The notes: generated by a model from the sequence alone, not told the origin. Shown: positions 1 to 6,455, counted from the first letter of the stretch. The stretch: 6,966 nt of DNA from an uncultured Prevotellaceae bacterium (GCA_945645715.1 CALZFJ010000110.1:1-6966); one strand, 5' to 3'. Translations and numbers: made by a program.

Positions 1-1223
1 ACGCCCCACTCGGTCGAAACATACTTGTTGCGGGTGACGCGCGAAATCACCGACACATCGAGCTCCACATCGCCGGCAATGTCCTTGAGCACCATTGGCT
101 TCAGGTCGCTGGTGTCGCCGGTGAGGAAGAAGAGCTTCTGCCTGTGCACTATGGCACGCATGGTGCGGAAAAGGGTATCTTGCCGCTGGCGTAGCATGGC
201 GATAAACGTCTGTGCCTTGGTGTATTTGTCCTTGATGTCGCCGGCAATGCTGCGCTCCTGCTCGGTTGCAGGCTTCTTTGCCGCGTATTGCTCATAGATG
301 AGAGAATAGCTCTCTGAAATCTGCAATTCGGGCACACTGTTGAGCAGAGTGATTGTGAGGTCGCCGCCGTCGGTTTCCACGCTGAAGTCGGGTGTAATCT
401 GCTGGCTGTGGCTGTCGTCGGCAACTCCGGTGATGGTGTTGCCCGGCTTTGGATTAAGTCCGCGGATAAGGTCGAACACACGCCGCATCATTTCCTCGTC
501 GATTCCGAGCTGCGAGGCAATCTTGTCGAAGTGCTTCTTGATGAAGAGCTCGAAGTATTCATCGATCACGCGGTAGGCAAGCAGCGAGATTTCGTCGCCC
601 TTCATGCGCTCAAGCTGCAGCAGCAGGCAGTCGCGCAGGTCGGTTGCACCCACGCCGGCGGGGTCGAGCTCGCGCACCATTTGGTACACGCGTTCCACCT
701 CGCTGTCGGTCACATCAAGCCCGGTGTGGTCCATAATGTCGAAGGTAATCGACTCGATGCTGCGCTGCAGGTAGCCGCTGTCCGATATATTGCCGATTAT
801 GTATTGGGCAATCATCTGTTGCTTCTCGCTCAGCTCACGTTCGCCGATTTGCGCCATGAGGTAGTCGATGATAGAGTTCTCGTTCACCGCCTCAGGCTCA
901 TAATCATCGTCGTCGGAGCTGCGGTTCGACGCGTTGAGGCGATAGTAGGGAATATCGTCCTCCGAGCGGTAGTCGGCTTTCATCATGTCGTCGGCAGTCT
1001 CGTGGATAATCTCACCGTCTTCGTCGCGATCAACGTGCTCCTGTTCAGCCGGAGAAGTCTCGTTCACTTCAAGAGCGGGATTTTCCTCGGTGGCACGGCG
1101 CACCTCCTCCTCAAGCTCGCTGCCGGTCATCTCAAGGAGACGTCCGAGCAACTTTTGCTGCGGAGCGATCCACAGGCGCGTGGTTTGTTTCTGCTCTAAT
1201 ATCTGTCGGTTGCTGCTTGGCAT
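1..1223 (-). CDS. rpoN: RNA polymerase sigma-54 factor (RpoN), 3' end cut by window edge
   Basis: Sigma-54 directs core RNA polymerase to -24/-12 promoters that need an AAA+ activator to melt. The frame is open from ATG 1223 to the window edge, giving 407 residues of a protein usually near 480-500. In order: an activator-interacting N-terminus (about 8-52, QKLLGRLLEMTGSELEEEV and EENPALE); an acidic linker (about 53-113, with a DDDD run near 104-107); a core-binding domain (about 114-265) with IAQYIIGNISDSGYL, LDPAGVGATDLRDCLLLQL and GLNPKPG; then ITPDF (276-280), RQRQDTLFRTM, LKPMVLKDIAG and the helix-turn-helix ending SVISRVTRNKYVST (391-404). The C-terminal RpoN box, which reads the -24 element, lies beyond the window, so its integrity is unknown. 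The start is 7 bp after the SIMPL gene stop, with AAAGGA in that gene's last codons as a possible ribosome site, so the two are probably co-transcribed. The family assignment is very secure. Confidence 0.96.
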   Translation of the reverse strand, partial: MPSSNRQILEQKQTTRLWIAPQQKLLGRLLEMTGSELEEEVRRATEENPALEVNETSPAEQEHVDRDEDGEIIHETADDMMKADYRSEDDIPYYRLNASNRSSDDDDYEPEAVNENSIIDYLMAQIGERELSEKQQMIAQYIIGNISDSGYLQRSIESITFDIMDHTGLDVTDSEVERVYQMVRELDPAGVGATDLRDCLLLQLERMKGDEISLLAYRVIDEYFELFIKKHFDKIASQLGIDEEMMRRVFDLIRGLNPKPGNTITGVADDSHSQQITPDFSVETDGGDLTITLLNSVPELQISESYSLIYEQYAAKKPATEQERSIAGDIKDKYTKAQTFIAMLRQRQDTLFRTMRAIVHRQKLFFLTGDTSDLKPMVLKDIAGDVELDVSVISRVTRNKYVSTEWG

Positions 1224-1230
1224 AGTGTTA

Positions 1231-1941
1231 TTAGTCCTTTAATGAATAGGTAATCGTGGTGACTACACGCAGCTTCTTGATATAGGGCGTGTAGCTGTCG
1301 CGATTTTCAATGGAAAATTGTCCTTGGTCGGCACTGATAATCTTCCGAAGCTCGCTGTCGCTGGTTTCGGCAAACTGCTCGGCGGTTTTTTGTGCATTCT
1401 GGATTGCTTCCTCCATCATCTTAGGCTTTATCTCACTGAAAGAGGTAAATTCATACACAATAGGCATCTCATAGCCGCCATCGACGATAGCCACACCGTC
1501 TTTCAGCAAGTCGCCTTGCTTGGCGATGATAGAGCGGACTTTTTCCACTTGTGCCGAAGTCACTGTGATTACCGAGGTGATATTGTAGCGATAAGCTTTG
1601 TTGTCGGCACCATAGCGTTCAGCCGACATGTCAATTACCACCGGCGGGTTCACGCTGATTTCAGCCTCGCCAATGCCATTCTTCTTCAGGAAGTCGGTGA
1701 TTACTTGGTTGTTACGATTGATGTCGCGATATAGCTGCTGCATATCGTTGCCTATTAGCTTCGACACGATAGGCCAGGTGACTTTGTTGGCAGGCACCTC
1801 CATTTCAGAGAGACCTTTCACGGTGACTTTGCGGTCTTTGTTCACAAAATTGTTGATGCCCGACTGAATGTTGCTGCCAAGCACCACGAGGCCTAATGCA
1901 ATAATCACAGCCTCGATAATCCAACCTTTCTTCTTTTCCAT
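1231..1941 (-). CDS. SIMPL domain (DUF541) membrane-anchored protein
   Basis: This 236-residue protein has a short basic N-terminus (MEKKKG), one hydrophobic segment at about 7-29 (an uncleaved anchor or signal) and a SIMPL/DUF541 domain from about 38 to the end. Family-like features are the opening strand RKVTVKGLSEMEVPANKV (38-55), the paired-residue pattern FLKKNGIGEAEISV (84-97), YRYNITSVITVTS (118-129) and the closing KKLRVVTTITYSLKD. Family members are envelope proteins of mostly unknown function; the eukaryotic namesake SIMPL is a signalling protein, which says nothing about the role here. A GTG at 2007 would add 22 residues read through an inverted repeat and placed before the anchor, so I chose the ATG at 1941. 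It lies 108 bp after cysS and 7 bp before rpoN. Function is unknown. Confidence 0.88.
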   Translation of the reverse strand: MEKKKGWIIEAVIIALGLVVLGSNIQSGINNFVNKDRKVTVKGLSEMEVPANKVTWPIVSKLIGNDMQQLYRDINRNNQVITDFLKKNGIGEAEISVNPPVVIDMSAERYGADNKAYRYNITSVITVTSAQVEKVRSIIAKQGDLLKDGVAIVDGGYEMPIVYEFTSFSEIKPKMMEEAIQNAQKTAEQFAETSDSELRKIISADQGQFSIENRDSYTPYIKKLRVVTTITYSLKD

Positions 1942-1966
1942 AATCAAAATCAATTTATAGTTATCA

Positions 1967-2000
1967 GTCTGACCGGTCCGGCTTGTCCGACCGGTCAGAC
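1967..2000. repeat. Perfect 12-bp inverted repeat (GACCGGTC double palindrome)
   Basis: The arms GTCTGACCGGTC (1967-1978) and GACCGGTCAGAC (1989-2000) are exact reverse complements separated by a 10-nt spacer. Each arm also contains the 8-bp palindrome GACCGGTC. The element lies between the cysS stop and the SIMPL start. Neither strand has a T-run after it, so it is a poor intrinsic terminator. I infer a REP-like dispersed repeat or an mRNA stem-loop. Its GC-rich composition contrasts with the AT-rich flank. Confidence 0.8.
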
Positions 2001-2011
2001 GATTCACCTAA

Positions 2012-2048
2012 TCTCCAAGAAGCCTCAAACCTCTCTAACCTCTTACCT
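2012..2048 (-). repeat. Purine-rich degenerate GGTAAGA-type repeat after the cysS stop
   Basis: Read on the minus strand directly after the cysS stop, the sequence runs AGGTAAGAGGTTAGAGAGG and then GTTTGAGG, an imperfect tandem of units like GGTNAGA. The core AGGTAAGAGGT (2038-2048) recurs exactly at 3640-3650, again just after a stop codon. The sequence is almost free of C on this strand and forms no clear hairpin. Its function is unknown; it may be a short slippage-prone repeat or an untranslated-region element. Confidence 0.5.
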
Positions 2049-2049
2049 A

Positions 2050-3525
2050 TCACTTAACCTTCCACTCAAATCCGTCCTTGGTGTCCTTCACGTCGAAGCC
2101 AATTTCGGCAAGGCGGTTACGGATAAGGTCGCTGGTAGCCCAGTCTTTCTTCTGCTTTGCCTCGCGGCGAATATTGAGCAACAGATCCACAGCCTCTTCG
2201 TAGGGCTTCAGATTCACGCCCGAACCGCCTGCACGCTCATCGACAATGCCAAGCACATCGAAGAGGTAGGTCTTGAATGTGGCTTTCAGCTGCTCGAGGT
2301 CGTCGGCTGATATGGTTTCTTTTCCGTCGTTCACCGAGTTGATGGCACGGCAAGCGTCAAAGAGGTGAGCAATCACAATCGGGGTATTAAGGTCGTCGTT
2401 CATTGCTTCGGCGCACTTTTCGGCAAGGCCGTTTACATCTACACTCGACTTCTCCGACGGTTTTAGCTCGTTGAGGCGCTTCCAGCCGTCCATCATGCGC
2501 TCGTAAGCCTTCTCGGCAGCCTGTAATGCCTCGTTTGAGAAATCCACGGTGCCACGATAGTGGGCTTGGAGAATGAAGAAGCGTATGGTCATGGGCGAAT
2601 AAGCCTGGACAAGAGCCTGATGAGTGCCGTTGAAGAACTCATCGAGGGTGATGAAGTTGCCCAGCGACTTGCCCATCTTCTGTCCGTTGATGGTAATCAT
2701 GTTGTTGTGCATCCAGTAGCGCACAGCATCGTGTCCCGAGTGAGCCACCGACTGTGCAATTTCGCACTCGTGGTGGGGGAACTGGAGGTCCATGCCACCA
2801 CCGTGAATGTCGAACACCTCACCGAGGTATTTCTCGCTCATAGTAGAGCACTCAAGGTGCCAGCCGGGGAAGCCTTCGCTCCAAGGCGACGGCCAGTGCA
2901 TGATGTGCTCGGGAGCAGCCTTCTTCCACAGCGCAAAGTCGGCCGGATTGCGCTTTTCGCTCTGTCCGTCGAGCTCGCGGGTGGTGTTGAGCAGTTCGTC
3001 GATGTTGCGGCCTGAGAGCTTGCCATAGTGATAGTCGCGGTTGTATTTGGGCACGTCGAAATACACAGAGCCTTCGCTCACGTAGGCGTATCCCGCATCG
3101 AGAATGGCTTTCACATACTCAATCTGCTCGATTATGTGCCCCGAAGCGTGTGGCTCGATGCTTGGCGGAAGCACGTTGAGAGCCTCCATAGCCTTGTGGT
3201 AGCGGTTGAGGTAGAACTGCACCACTTCCATCGGCTCAAGCTTCTCAAGGCGAGCCTTCTTTTCAATCTTGTCGTCGCCTTCATCGGCATCGTGCTCAAG
3301 GTGACCCACATCGGTGATGTTGCGCACATAGCGCACCTTGTAGCCAAGATGCTGAAGATAGCGATAAAGAATGTCGAAAGTGATTGCCGGGCGAGCGTGC
3401 CCAAGGTGTGCATCGCCATATACGGTAGGACCGCACACATACATTCCCACCATCGGTTCGTGGAGCGGCTTGAAGTGCTCTTTGCGGCGGGAGAGTGAAT
3501 TGTAGATATATAATGGGTGATTCAT
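2050..3525 (-). CDS. cysS: Cysteine--tRNA ligase (CysRS)
   Basis: This cytoplasmic class I synthetase activates cysteine with ATP and loads it onto tRNA-Cys. It is full length at 491 residues. The Rossmann-fold catalytic core carries the HIGH motif as HLGH (40-43) and the KMSKS loop as KMGKS (283-287). By position against the E. coli enzyme, the zinc ligands that select cysteine are C31 (in YVCGPTVYGD), C226 (in GWHLECSTM), H251 and E255 (in FPHHECEIAQ). NITDVGHLEHDADEGDDKI (69-87) is the usual post-HIGH block. Residues from about 335 form the helical domain and tRNA-binding C-terminus, ending in the conserved ATSDLIRNRLAEIGFDVKDTKDG. Glycine replaces the first serine of KMSKS; I believe this is common in Bacteroidota enzymes, and I do not read it as a defect. 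The ATG at 3525 follows an AT-rich leader with no Shine-Dalgarno. The neighbours show no metabolic link. Confidence 0.98.
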   Translation of the reverse strand: MNHPLYIYNSLSRRKEHFKPLHEPMVGMYVCGPTVYGDAHLGHARPAITFDILYRYLQHLGYKVRYVRNITDVGHLEHDADEGDDKIEKKARLEKLEPMEVVQFYLNRYHKAMEALNVLPPSIEPHASGHIIEQIEYVKAILDAGYAYVSEGSVYFDVPKYNRDYHYGKLSGRNIDELLNTTRELDGQSEKRNPADFALWKKAAPEHIMHWPSPWSEGFPGWHLECSTMSEKYLGEVFDIHGGGMDLQFPHHECEIAQSVAHSGHDAVRYWMHNNMITINGQKMGKSLGNFITLDEFFNGTHQALVQAYSPMTIRFFILQAHYRGTVDFSNEALQAAEKAYERMMDGWKRLNELKPSEKSSVDVNGLAEKCAEAMNDDLNTPIVIAHLFDACRAINSVNDGKETISADDLEQLKATFKTYLFDVLGIVDERAGGSGVNLKPYEEAVDLLLNIRREAKQKKDWATSDLIRNRLAEIGFDVKDTKDGFEWKVK

Positions 3526-3634
3526 TTTATTTTGTTGCTGATTAAAGTGTTAATATATCTGTTTTGTTCAAAAAGATAAAAGCTGAGGCTGATAAGTTAT
3601 GAATTCTCTATACGATAAGAACCCACAAGGCTCA

Positions 3635-3650
3635 CTCTTACCTCTTACCT
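3635..3650 (-). repeat. Tandem GGTAAGA direct repeat after the DUF3467 stop
   Basis: On the minus strand the sequence AGGTAAGAGGTAAGAG contains two exact copies of the 7-mer GGTAAGA, about 12 bp past the DUF3467 gene stop. It shares an 11-bp core with the repeat after cysS. The rest of the 136-bp gap (3526-3661) is AT-rich, with only a weak 5-bp hairpin (GAGCC/GGTTC) and no convincing Bacteroidota promoter or terminator. Confidence 0.5.
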
Positions 3651-3661
3651 TTTTACAGGAA

Positions 3662-3979
3662 TTAATTATTACCCATAAAAGGAATTACTGGAGGTGTGGT
3701 TCCGCCGTTGTTGCCCGGAACACGCGGTTTGATTTCGCCAAACACTGCCTCATATTTCTTGATATTGTCCTGAAGGGCAAACATAAGCTGCTTCACATTC
3801 TCCGGAGTCATGATTATGCGGCTCTGCACCTTCGCTTGAGGTGTGTTTGGCGTCAGACATATCATGTCGAGGAAAAATTCTGCCGGACCGTGTGAAATTA
3901 CAGCCAGGTTGGCATACTTTCCTTGAGCTACCTCGGGGGTAAGCTCTATCTTAATCTCTTTCTTTTCAGGTTGTGCCAT
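3662..3979 (-). CDS. DUF3467 domain-containing protein
   Basis: This small soluble protein of 105 residues matches the DUF3467 family in length and pattern. It has a charged start (MAQPEKKEIKIELTPEVAQG), then KYANLAVISHGPAEFFLDMI (21-40), then a strand with SRIIMTPENVKQLMFALQDNIKKYEAVFGEI (53-83). A Pro/Gly/Asn-rich tail (84-105, with GNNGG and TPP) looks disordered. There is no signal peptide or membrane segment, so it is probably cytoplasmic. The family is widespread in Bacteroidota and other bacteria and has no established biochemical role. It starts at ATG 3979, 62 bp after the NigD-like gene, after an AT-rich leader. It could be the last gene of the lolD transcript or have its own promoter. 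Family confidence is good; no function is claimed. Confidence 0.88.
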   Translation of the reverse strand: MAQPEKKEIKIELTPEVAQGKYANLAVISHGPAEFFLDMICLTPNTPQAKVQSRIIMTPENVKQLMFALQDNIKKYEAVFGEIKPRVPGNNGGTTPPVIPFMGNN

Positions 3980-4041
3980 TATTGTATATATGTTTTTAGT
4001 TTGTTAATTATCATTTTAGTAATATCCATGCCACAAATTTT

Positions 4042-4695
4042 TTATTTGGCAAAGTCGTAATATTCCACTTTGGGATATATCACATCGTTGAGATACACCC
4101 TCAGCACCTTGCACGATTGCAGTTTCCATACAGCCCCGATGTAGAACGACAGGTAGCATTTGCGCCAGAAATAGGCTTGCTCGCCCAGCATGTTGTGAGC
4201 CAGATAGGCTCGCACGGTGTCGCTGTGCCACGTGTCCTTATCCATCACCAAGTAGAGCTGACGCTTGCCCTCGGTGAATTTCACCTCAGTGGAGAGGTTG
4301 AGGTAGTCGCCGGTGCGCCAGATGCTTTTCAGCCTCACCGAGTCCATCACCACCGAGTCGGGGCGTGAGGTGTAGCGGAGCGAGTCGGTCACAGCCTCAG
4401 TGTATCCTCGGGCGCTGATTTCCTGCACTCCGTTGGTTACAGCCCCGGCAGGAATGTAGTTGAGAAGCATTCGCTGCCCCTGGTTTACGTCAAGGCTGCA
4501 TCGCGAGGCTGTGCGCAGCGTGATTTCGCTATCGTCGCGCTGAAGGAGCGAAAACACCGCACGCTCGGCGTCGTATCCGGTGAAAGTCACCATGTCGAAG
4601 CGAAAGTCGCCATACTCGTATGGCTCATCGTCGCTGCAGCCAATGGCAAGTGCCATGAGCAATACTATTGTTGATATATATAACAATCGTTTCAT
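4042..4695 (-). CDS. NigD-like lipoprotein, probably surface exposed
   Basis: This is a 217-residue predicted lipoprotein. Its signal peptide (MKRLLYISTIVLLMALAIG) ends in a lipobox-like LAIG-C with C20 as the lipidated residue. The next residues, SDDEP, match the acidic signal that sends Bacteroidota lipoproteins to the cell surface. The mature part resembles NigD-like proteins: a short N-terminal beta domain with QRMLLNYIPAG (74-84), then a C-terminal beta-sandwich beginning near DSVRLKSIWRTGDYLNLS (118-135) and ending KVEYYDFAK. The name comes from the Prevotella nigrescens nigrescin locus; the molecular role of the family is unknown. A TTG at 4728 would add MCNCNETCTKK before the signal peptide and overlap lolD, so I chose ATG 4695. 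It lies 25 bp after lolD and is very likely co-transcribed with it. The -3 lipobox residue is Ala rather than Leu, a mild deviation. Confidence 0.85.
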   Translation of the reverse strand: MKRLLYISTIVLLMALAIGCSDDEPYEYGDFRFDMVTFTGYDAERAVFSLLQRDDSEITLRTASRCSLDVNQGQRMLLNYIPAGAVTNGVQEISARGYTEAVTDSLRYTSRPDSVVMDSVRLKSIWRTGDYLNLSTEVKFTEGKRQLYLVMDKDTWHSDTVRAYLAHNMLGEQAYFWRKCYLSFYIGAVWKLQSCKVLRVYLNDVIYPKVEYYDFAK

Positions 4696-4720
4696 CTTCT
4701 TTGTGCACGTTTCGTTGCAA

Positions 4721-5398
4721 TTACACAATTATTTCCTCATGCTCGGGCAAAACTATCGCACCGTCTTTCATGTGGATAATGCGGTCGGTGTCGCCGGCAA
4801 GGCTCTCATCGTGGGTGACGATTACGAACGTCTGCTGCAACTCATCGCGCAAGCGGAAAAACAGTCGGTGAAGCTCCTGCTTGTTCTGCGAGTCGAGGCT
4901 TCCCGATGGCTCATCGGCAAAAATCACAGCGGGCTTGTTGATGAGGGCACGCGCCACTGCTGCACGCTGGCGTTCGCCACCCGACAGCTGCGACGGCTTG
5001 TTTTCGGCACGCTCGCTTAGCCCCATAAAGTCGAGCAGCTCCATAGCACGGCGCATGGCTTCTTGCTGCTTTGTGCCGCCAATCATTGCCGGAATAGCCA
5101 CATTCTCCACAGTGGTAAATTCGGGCAGAAGCTGATGAAACTGAAACACGAATCCGATGTTACGGTTGCGGAAGTGCGACAATTCGCGGCTACGCATTTT
5201 CAGCACCTCCACGCCATCATATTTCACTACACCCGAGTCGGGACTGTCGAGAGTGCCCATGATTTGCAGGAGTGTGGTCTTGCCGGCACCGCTCTTGCCC
5301 ACAATCGACACAATCTCGCCCTTGTCGATAGAGAGCGACACATCGCGAAGCACATGCAGCTTCCCATAATATTTATTTATGCCTTCAATTTCAATCAT
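4721..5398 (-). CDS. lolD: ABC transporter ATP-binding protein, LolD/MacB type
   Basis: This 225-residue single-domain ATPase belongs to the LolD/MacB/FtsE group, which powers permeases that extract lipoproteins or other substrates at the inner membrane. Visible motifs are Walker A GKSGAGKTT (34-42), Q-loop Q86 within FVFQFHQLLPEFTTVENV (83-100, strongly LolD-like), signature LSGGERQR (138-145), Walker B VIFADEP (158-164), D-loop SLD (167-169) and switch histidine H196 in VTHD. All catalytic positions are present; PSGSLDS replaces the more usual PTGNLDS. No LolC/LolE-type permease lies in the window, so its membrane partner must be elsewhere, and the exact substrate is inferred only from the Q-loop. 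The next gene in the transcript is a lipoprotein, which fits but does not prove a lipoprotein-sorting role. The start at ATG 5398 has no clear Shine-Dalgarno. A MacB-type efflux ATPase is the main alternative. Confidence 0.88.
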   Translation of the reverse strand: MIEIEGINKYYGKLHVLRDVSLSIDKGEIVSIVGKSGAGKTTLLQIMGTLDSPDSGVVKYDGVEVLKMRSRELSHFRNRNIGFVFQFHQLLPEFTTVENVAIPAMIGGTKQQEAMRRAMELLDFMGLSERAENKPSQLSGGERQRAAVARALINKPAVIFADEPSGSLDSQNKQELHRLFFRLRDELQQTFVIVTHDESLAGDTDRIIHMKDGAIVLPEHEEIIV

Positions 5399-5417
5399 AA
5401 TCTCAGTAGAAAAAGAG

Positions 5418-5477
5418 TTTTGCCCACGGCGATTGCCTCATTCCACGGTGGCGAAAAGTGGCAATGGAGCAGCAAAA
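5418..5477 (-). other. Possible structured leader upstream of the LolD-type gene
   Basis: Two nested inverted repeats lie 20-80 bp before the ATPase start. The outer pair is TTTTGC (5418-5423) with GCAAAA (5472-5477), and the inner pair is ATTGCC (5432-5437) with GGCAAT (5460-5465). A 3-bp CCA/TGG hairpin can form in the middle. The transcript could fold into a leader stem. It does not match any riboswitch or leader class I recognise, and short stems of this kind can arise by chance. Confidence 0.3.
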
Positions 5478-5485
5478 TCACTGTC

Positions 5486-5506
5486 ATTCGCTAATAAATA
5501 GCGAAT
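5486..5506. repeat. Perfect 8-bp inverted repeat upstream of the LolD-type gene
   Basis: ATTCGCTA (5486-5493) and TAGCGAAT (5499-5506) are perfect reverse complements around a 5-nt A/T spacer, about 90 bp before the ATPase start. Neither strand has an adjacent T-run; the nearest on the plus strand is 9 nt away. It could be an operator for a dimeric regulator in the promoter region, or a stem-loop at the 5' end of the transcript. I recognise no specific regulator. Confidence 0.45.
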
Positions 5507-5564
5507 TTACAAAGATTTTTTGAATTATGAGCATATTCTCCCGGCGTTTTCACATTATTCAACC

Positions 5565-5632
5565 AAAAAAATCGCAAGGATGACAAATTCCATCGAAGTT
5601 TTAGTTGTCTTCGCTATTGTCGCCCTTGCGAT
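5565..5632 (-). terminator. Long nested stem-loop with U-run, intrinsic terminator of the TPM pair
   Basis: Read on the minus strand, ATCGCAAGG (5632-5624) pairs with CCTTGCGAT (5579-5571) as a 9-bp base. Inside it, GACAA (5621-5617) pairs with TTGTC (5586-5582), and CGAAG (5613-5609) pairs with CTTCG (5598-5594) around a 10-nt loop. Seven T residues (5571-5565) follow directly. It begins 34 nt after the TPM gene stop, in the right orientation to end that transcript. It is longer and more branched than a textbook terminator, so a small RNA released from the 3' end is possible. Confidence 0.7.
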
Positions 5633-5666
5633 ATGTGTAGCCTTATCGGCTGAAAAAAACACAAGC

Positions 5667-6455
5667 TTACCACGAGCCTCCGGCACCGCCTCCGCCGAAG
5701 CTGCCTCCGCCGAAGCCTCCAAAGCCGCCGAAGCCTCCGCCACCGAACCCGCTGCTGCGACTGCCACCGCCGCTGCCGAAGATTGTCGGGCCGAGGAACA
5801 CACCTCCGCTACCCATGGTACCGCTGTTCTTGCCGCCATTGTTTTTGTCGCCAAAGATTGCTCCTGCTATGATAATGCCAATGATTATCAAGAAGATCAG
5901 CACAAAGATGCCGTCGAGGTCGTTGTCCTCATCAAATTGCTCCTTTGAGTATTCTCCGGCAGCAATAGGCTTTATTACGCTCAGAGCCTCTACGACGCCA
6001 CCATAGTAGTCGTCATTCTTGAAATGCGGAATCATGCAGCGCTCCACAATCTTCTTGCAGGTGGCATCGGGCAGAGCACCTTCCAGTCCATATCCGGTGG
6101 CAATGAACACCTGTCCGCGGGTGTCGTTCTTGGGCTTCACCAGAATCACAACGCCATTGCGGTATTCCTTTCCGCCAACGCCCCACTTTTCGCCTATCTC
6201 ATAAGCCATCTGCGCCGGCTCCATGCCACCGAGGTCAGCCATAGTGACCACAGAAATCTGGTTCGACGTCTTGCGGGCGAAGAGCACCAGCGAGTCTTCC
6301 ATTTCCTGCACCTGTTGCGGTGTGAAAATGCCGGCAAAGTCGTTGACCAAGCGAGGAGGATTGGGCACATCGGGCACCTGAGCCACTGCTGCGGCTGCAG
6401 CAATCACGAGCACCACAGCTGCAAGAGTGCGCTTAGTCGCTATAAGATATTTCAT
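5667..6455 (-). CDS. TPM domain protein with signal peptide, TM anchor and Gly-rich tail (YgcG type)
   Basis: This is a 262-residue envelope protein. It has a signal peptide (about 1-25, with VLVIAAAAAVA before Q26), a TPM-fold domain (about 35-165) with LVNDFAGIFT (36-45), RNGVVILVKPKN (99-110) and GYGLEGALPD (121-130), one hydrophobic helix (about 182-201) and a Gly/Phe/Ser-rich tail (about 207-262) ending GGSW, as in YgcG-like proteins. The TPM domain should face the periplasm and the tail lie past the helix. The name comes from plant TLP18.3/Psb32, linked to photosystem II repair and phosphatase activity, and worm MOLO-1; the bacterial role is unsettled. The start is ambiguous among in-frame ATGs at 6479, 6467 and 6455. 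I chose 6455 because it gives a standard signal peptide. Every choice overlaps the end of the upstream TPM gene (23-47 bp), which suggests translational coupling. Confidence 0.88.
   Translation of the reverse strand: MKYLIATKRTLAAVVLVIAAAAAVAQVPDVPNPPRLVNDFAGIFTPQQVQEMEDSLVLFARKTSNQISVVTMADLGGMEPAQMAYEIGEKWGVGGKEYRNGVVILVKPKNDTRGQVFIATGYGLEGALPDATCKKIVERCMIPHFKNDDYYGGVVEALSVIKPIAAGEYSKEQFDEDNDLDGIFVLIFLIIIGIIIAGAIFGDKNNGGKNSGTMGSGGVFLGPTIFGSGGGSRSSGFGGGGFGGFGGFGGGSFGGGGAGGSW
5670..5762 (-). repeat. Gly/Phe-rich coding repeat in the TPM protein tail
   Basis: This stretch encodes about the last 32 residues, a run of Gly-Gly-Phe and Gly-Gly-Ser units. At DNA level, units such as GCCTCCGCCGAAG (plus strand 5688-5700 and 5703-5715) recur exactly. 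Such a tract is prone to slippage and to spurious antisense reading frames. Low-complexity Gly-rich tails ending in SW are usual for YgcG-like proteins. Confidence 0.75.

Noticed and set aside
283..287. Residues 283-287 of CysRS read KMGKS instead of KMSKS, considered as a sign of a damaged enzyme (coordinates are residues)
   Set aside because: All other catalytic and zinc-binding residues are intact, the length is normal, and Gly at this position is, to my knowledge, common in Bacteroidota CysRS.
408..1199. Plus-strand open frame of 263 codons antisense to rpoN
   Set aside because: It lies wholly opposite a clear rpoN. The His/Val/Leu-rich composition is what the complementary strand of a GC-biased gene gives, and no domain is recognisable.
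2560..3498. Plus-strand open frames opposite cysS
   Set aside because: They are antisense shadows of a full-length, highly conserved synthetase and contain no family motifs.
3526..3661. Possible Bacteroidota promoter (TTTG with TAnnTTTG) for cysS
   Set aside because: TATCTTTTTG on the minus strand only loosely resembles the -7 element and has no TTTG at the right distance upstream.
4016..4231. Minus-strand frame of 71 codons overlapping the end of the NigD-like gene
   Set aside because: It is out of frame with the lipoprotein and shows no recognisable motif or credible start.
5473..5480. TGATTTTG on the minus strand as a -7 element for the LolD-type gene
   Set aside because: It is one base off the consensus, but the -33 element would be TTCG at a 21-bp spacing, and it overlaps a stem. 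This is too weak to call.
5520..5948. Plus-strand frame starting near 5580 with a hydrophobic stretch (MTNSIEVLVVFAIVALAI)
   Set aside because: It looks at first like a small membrane protein. The hydrophobic part is read through the terminator stem-loop, and the rest is an Ala/Glu-rich antisense reading of the Gly-rich TPM tail.
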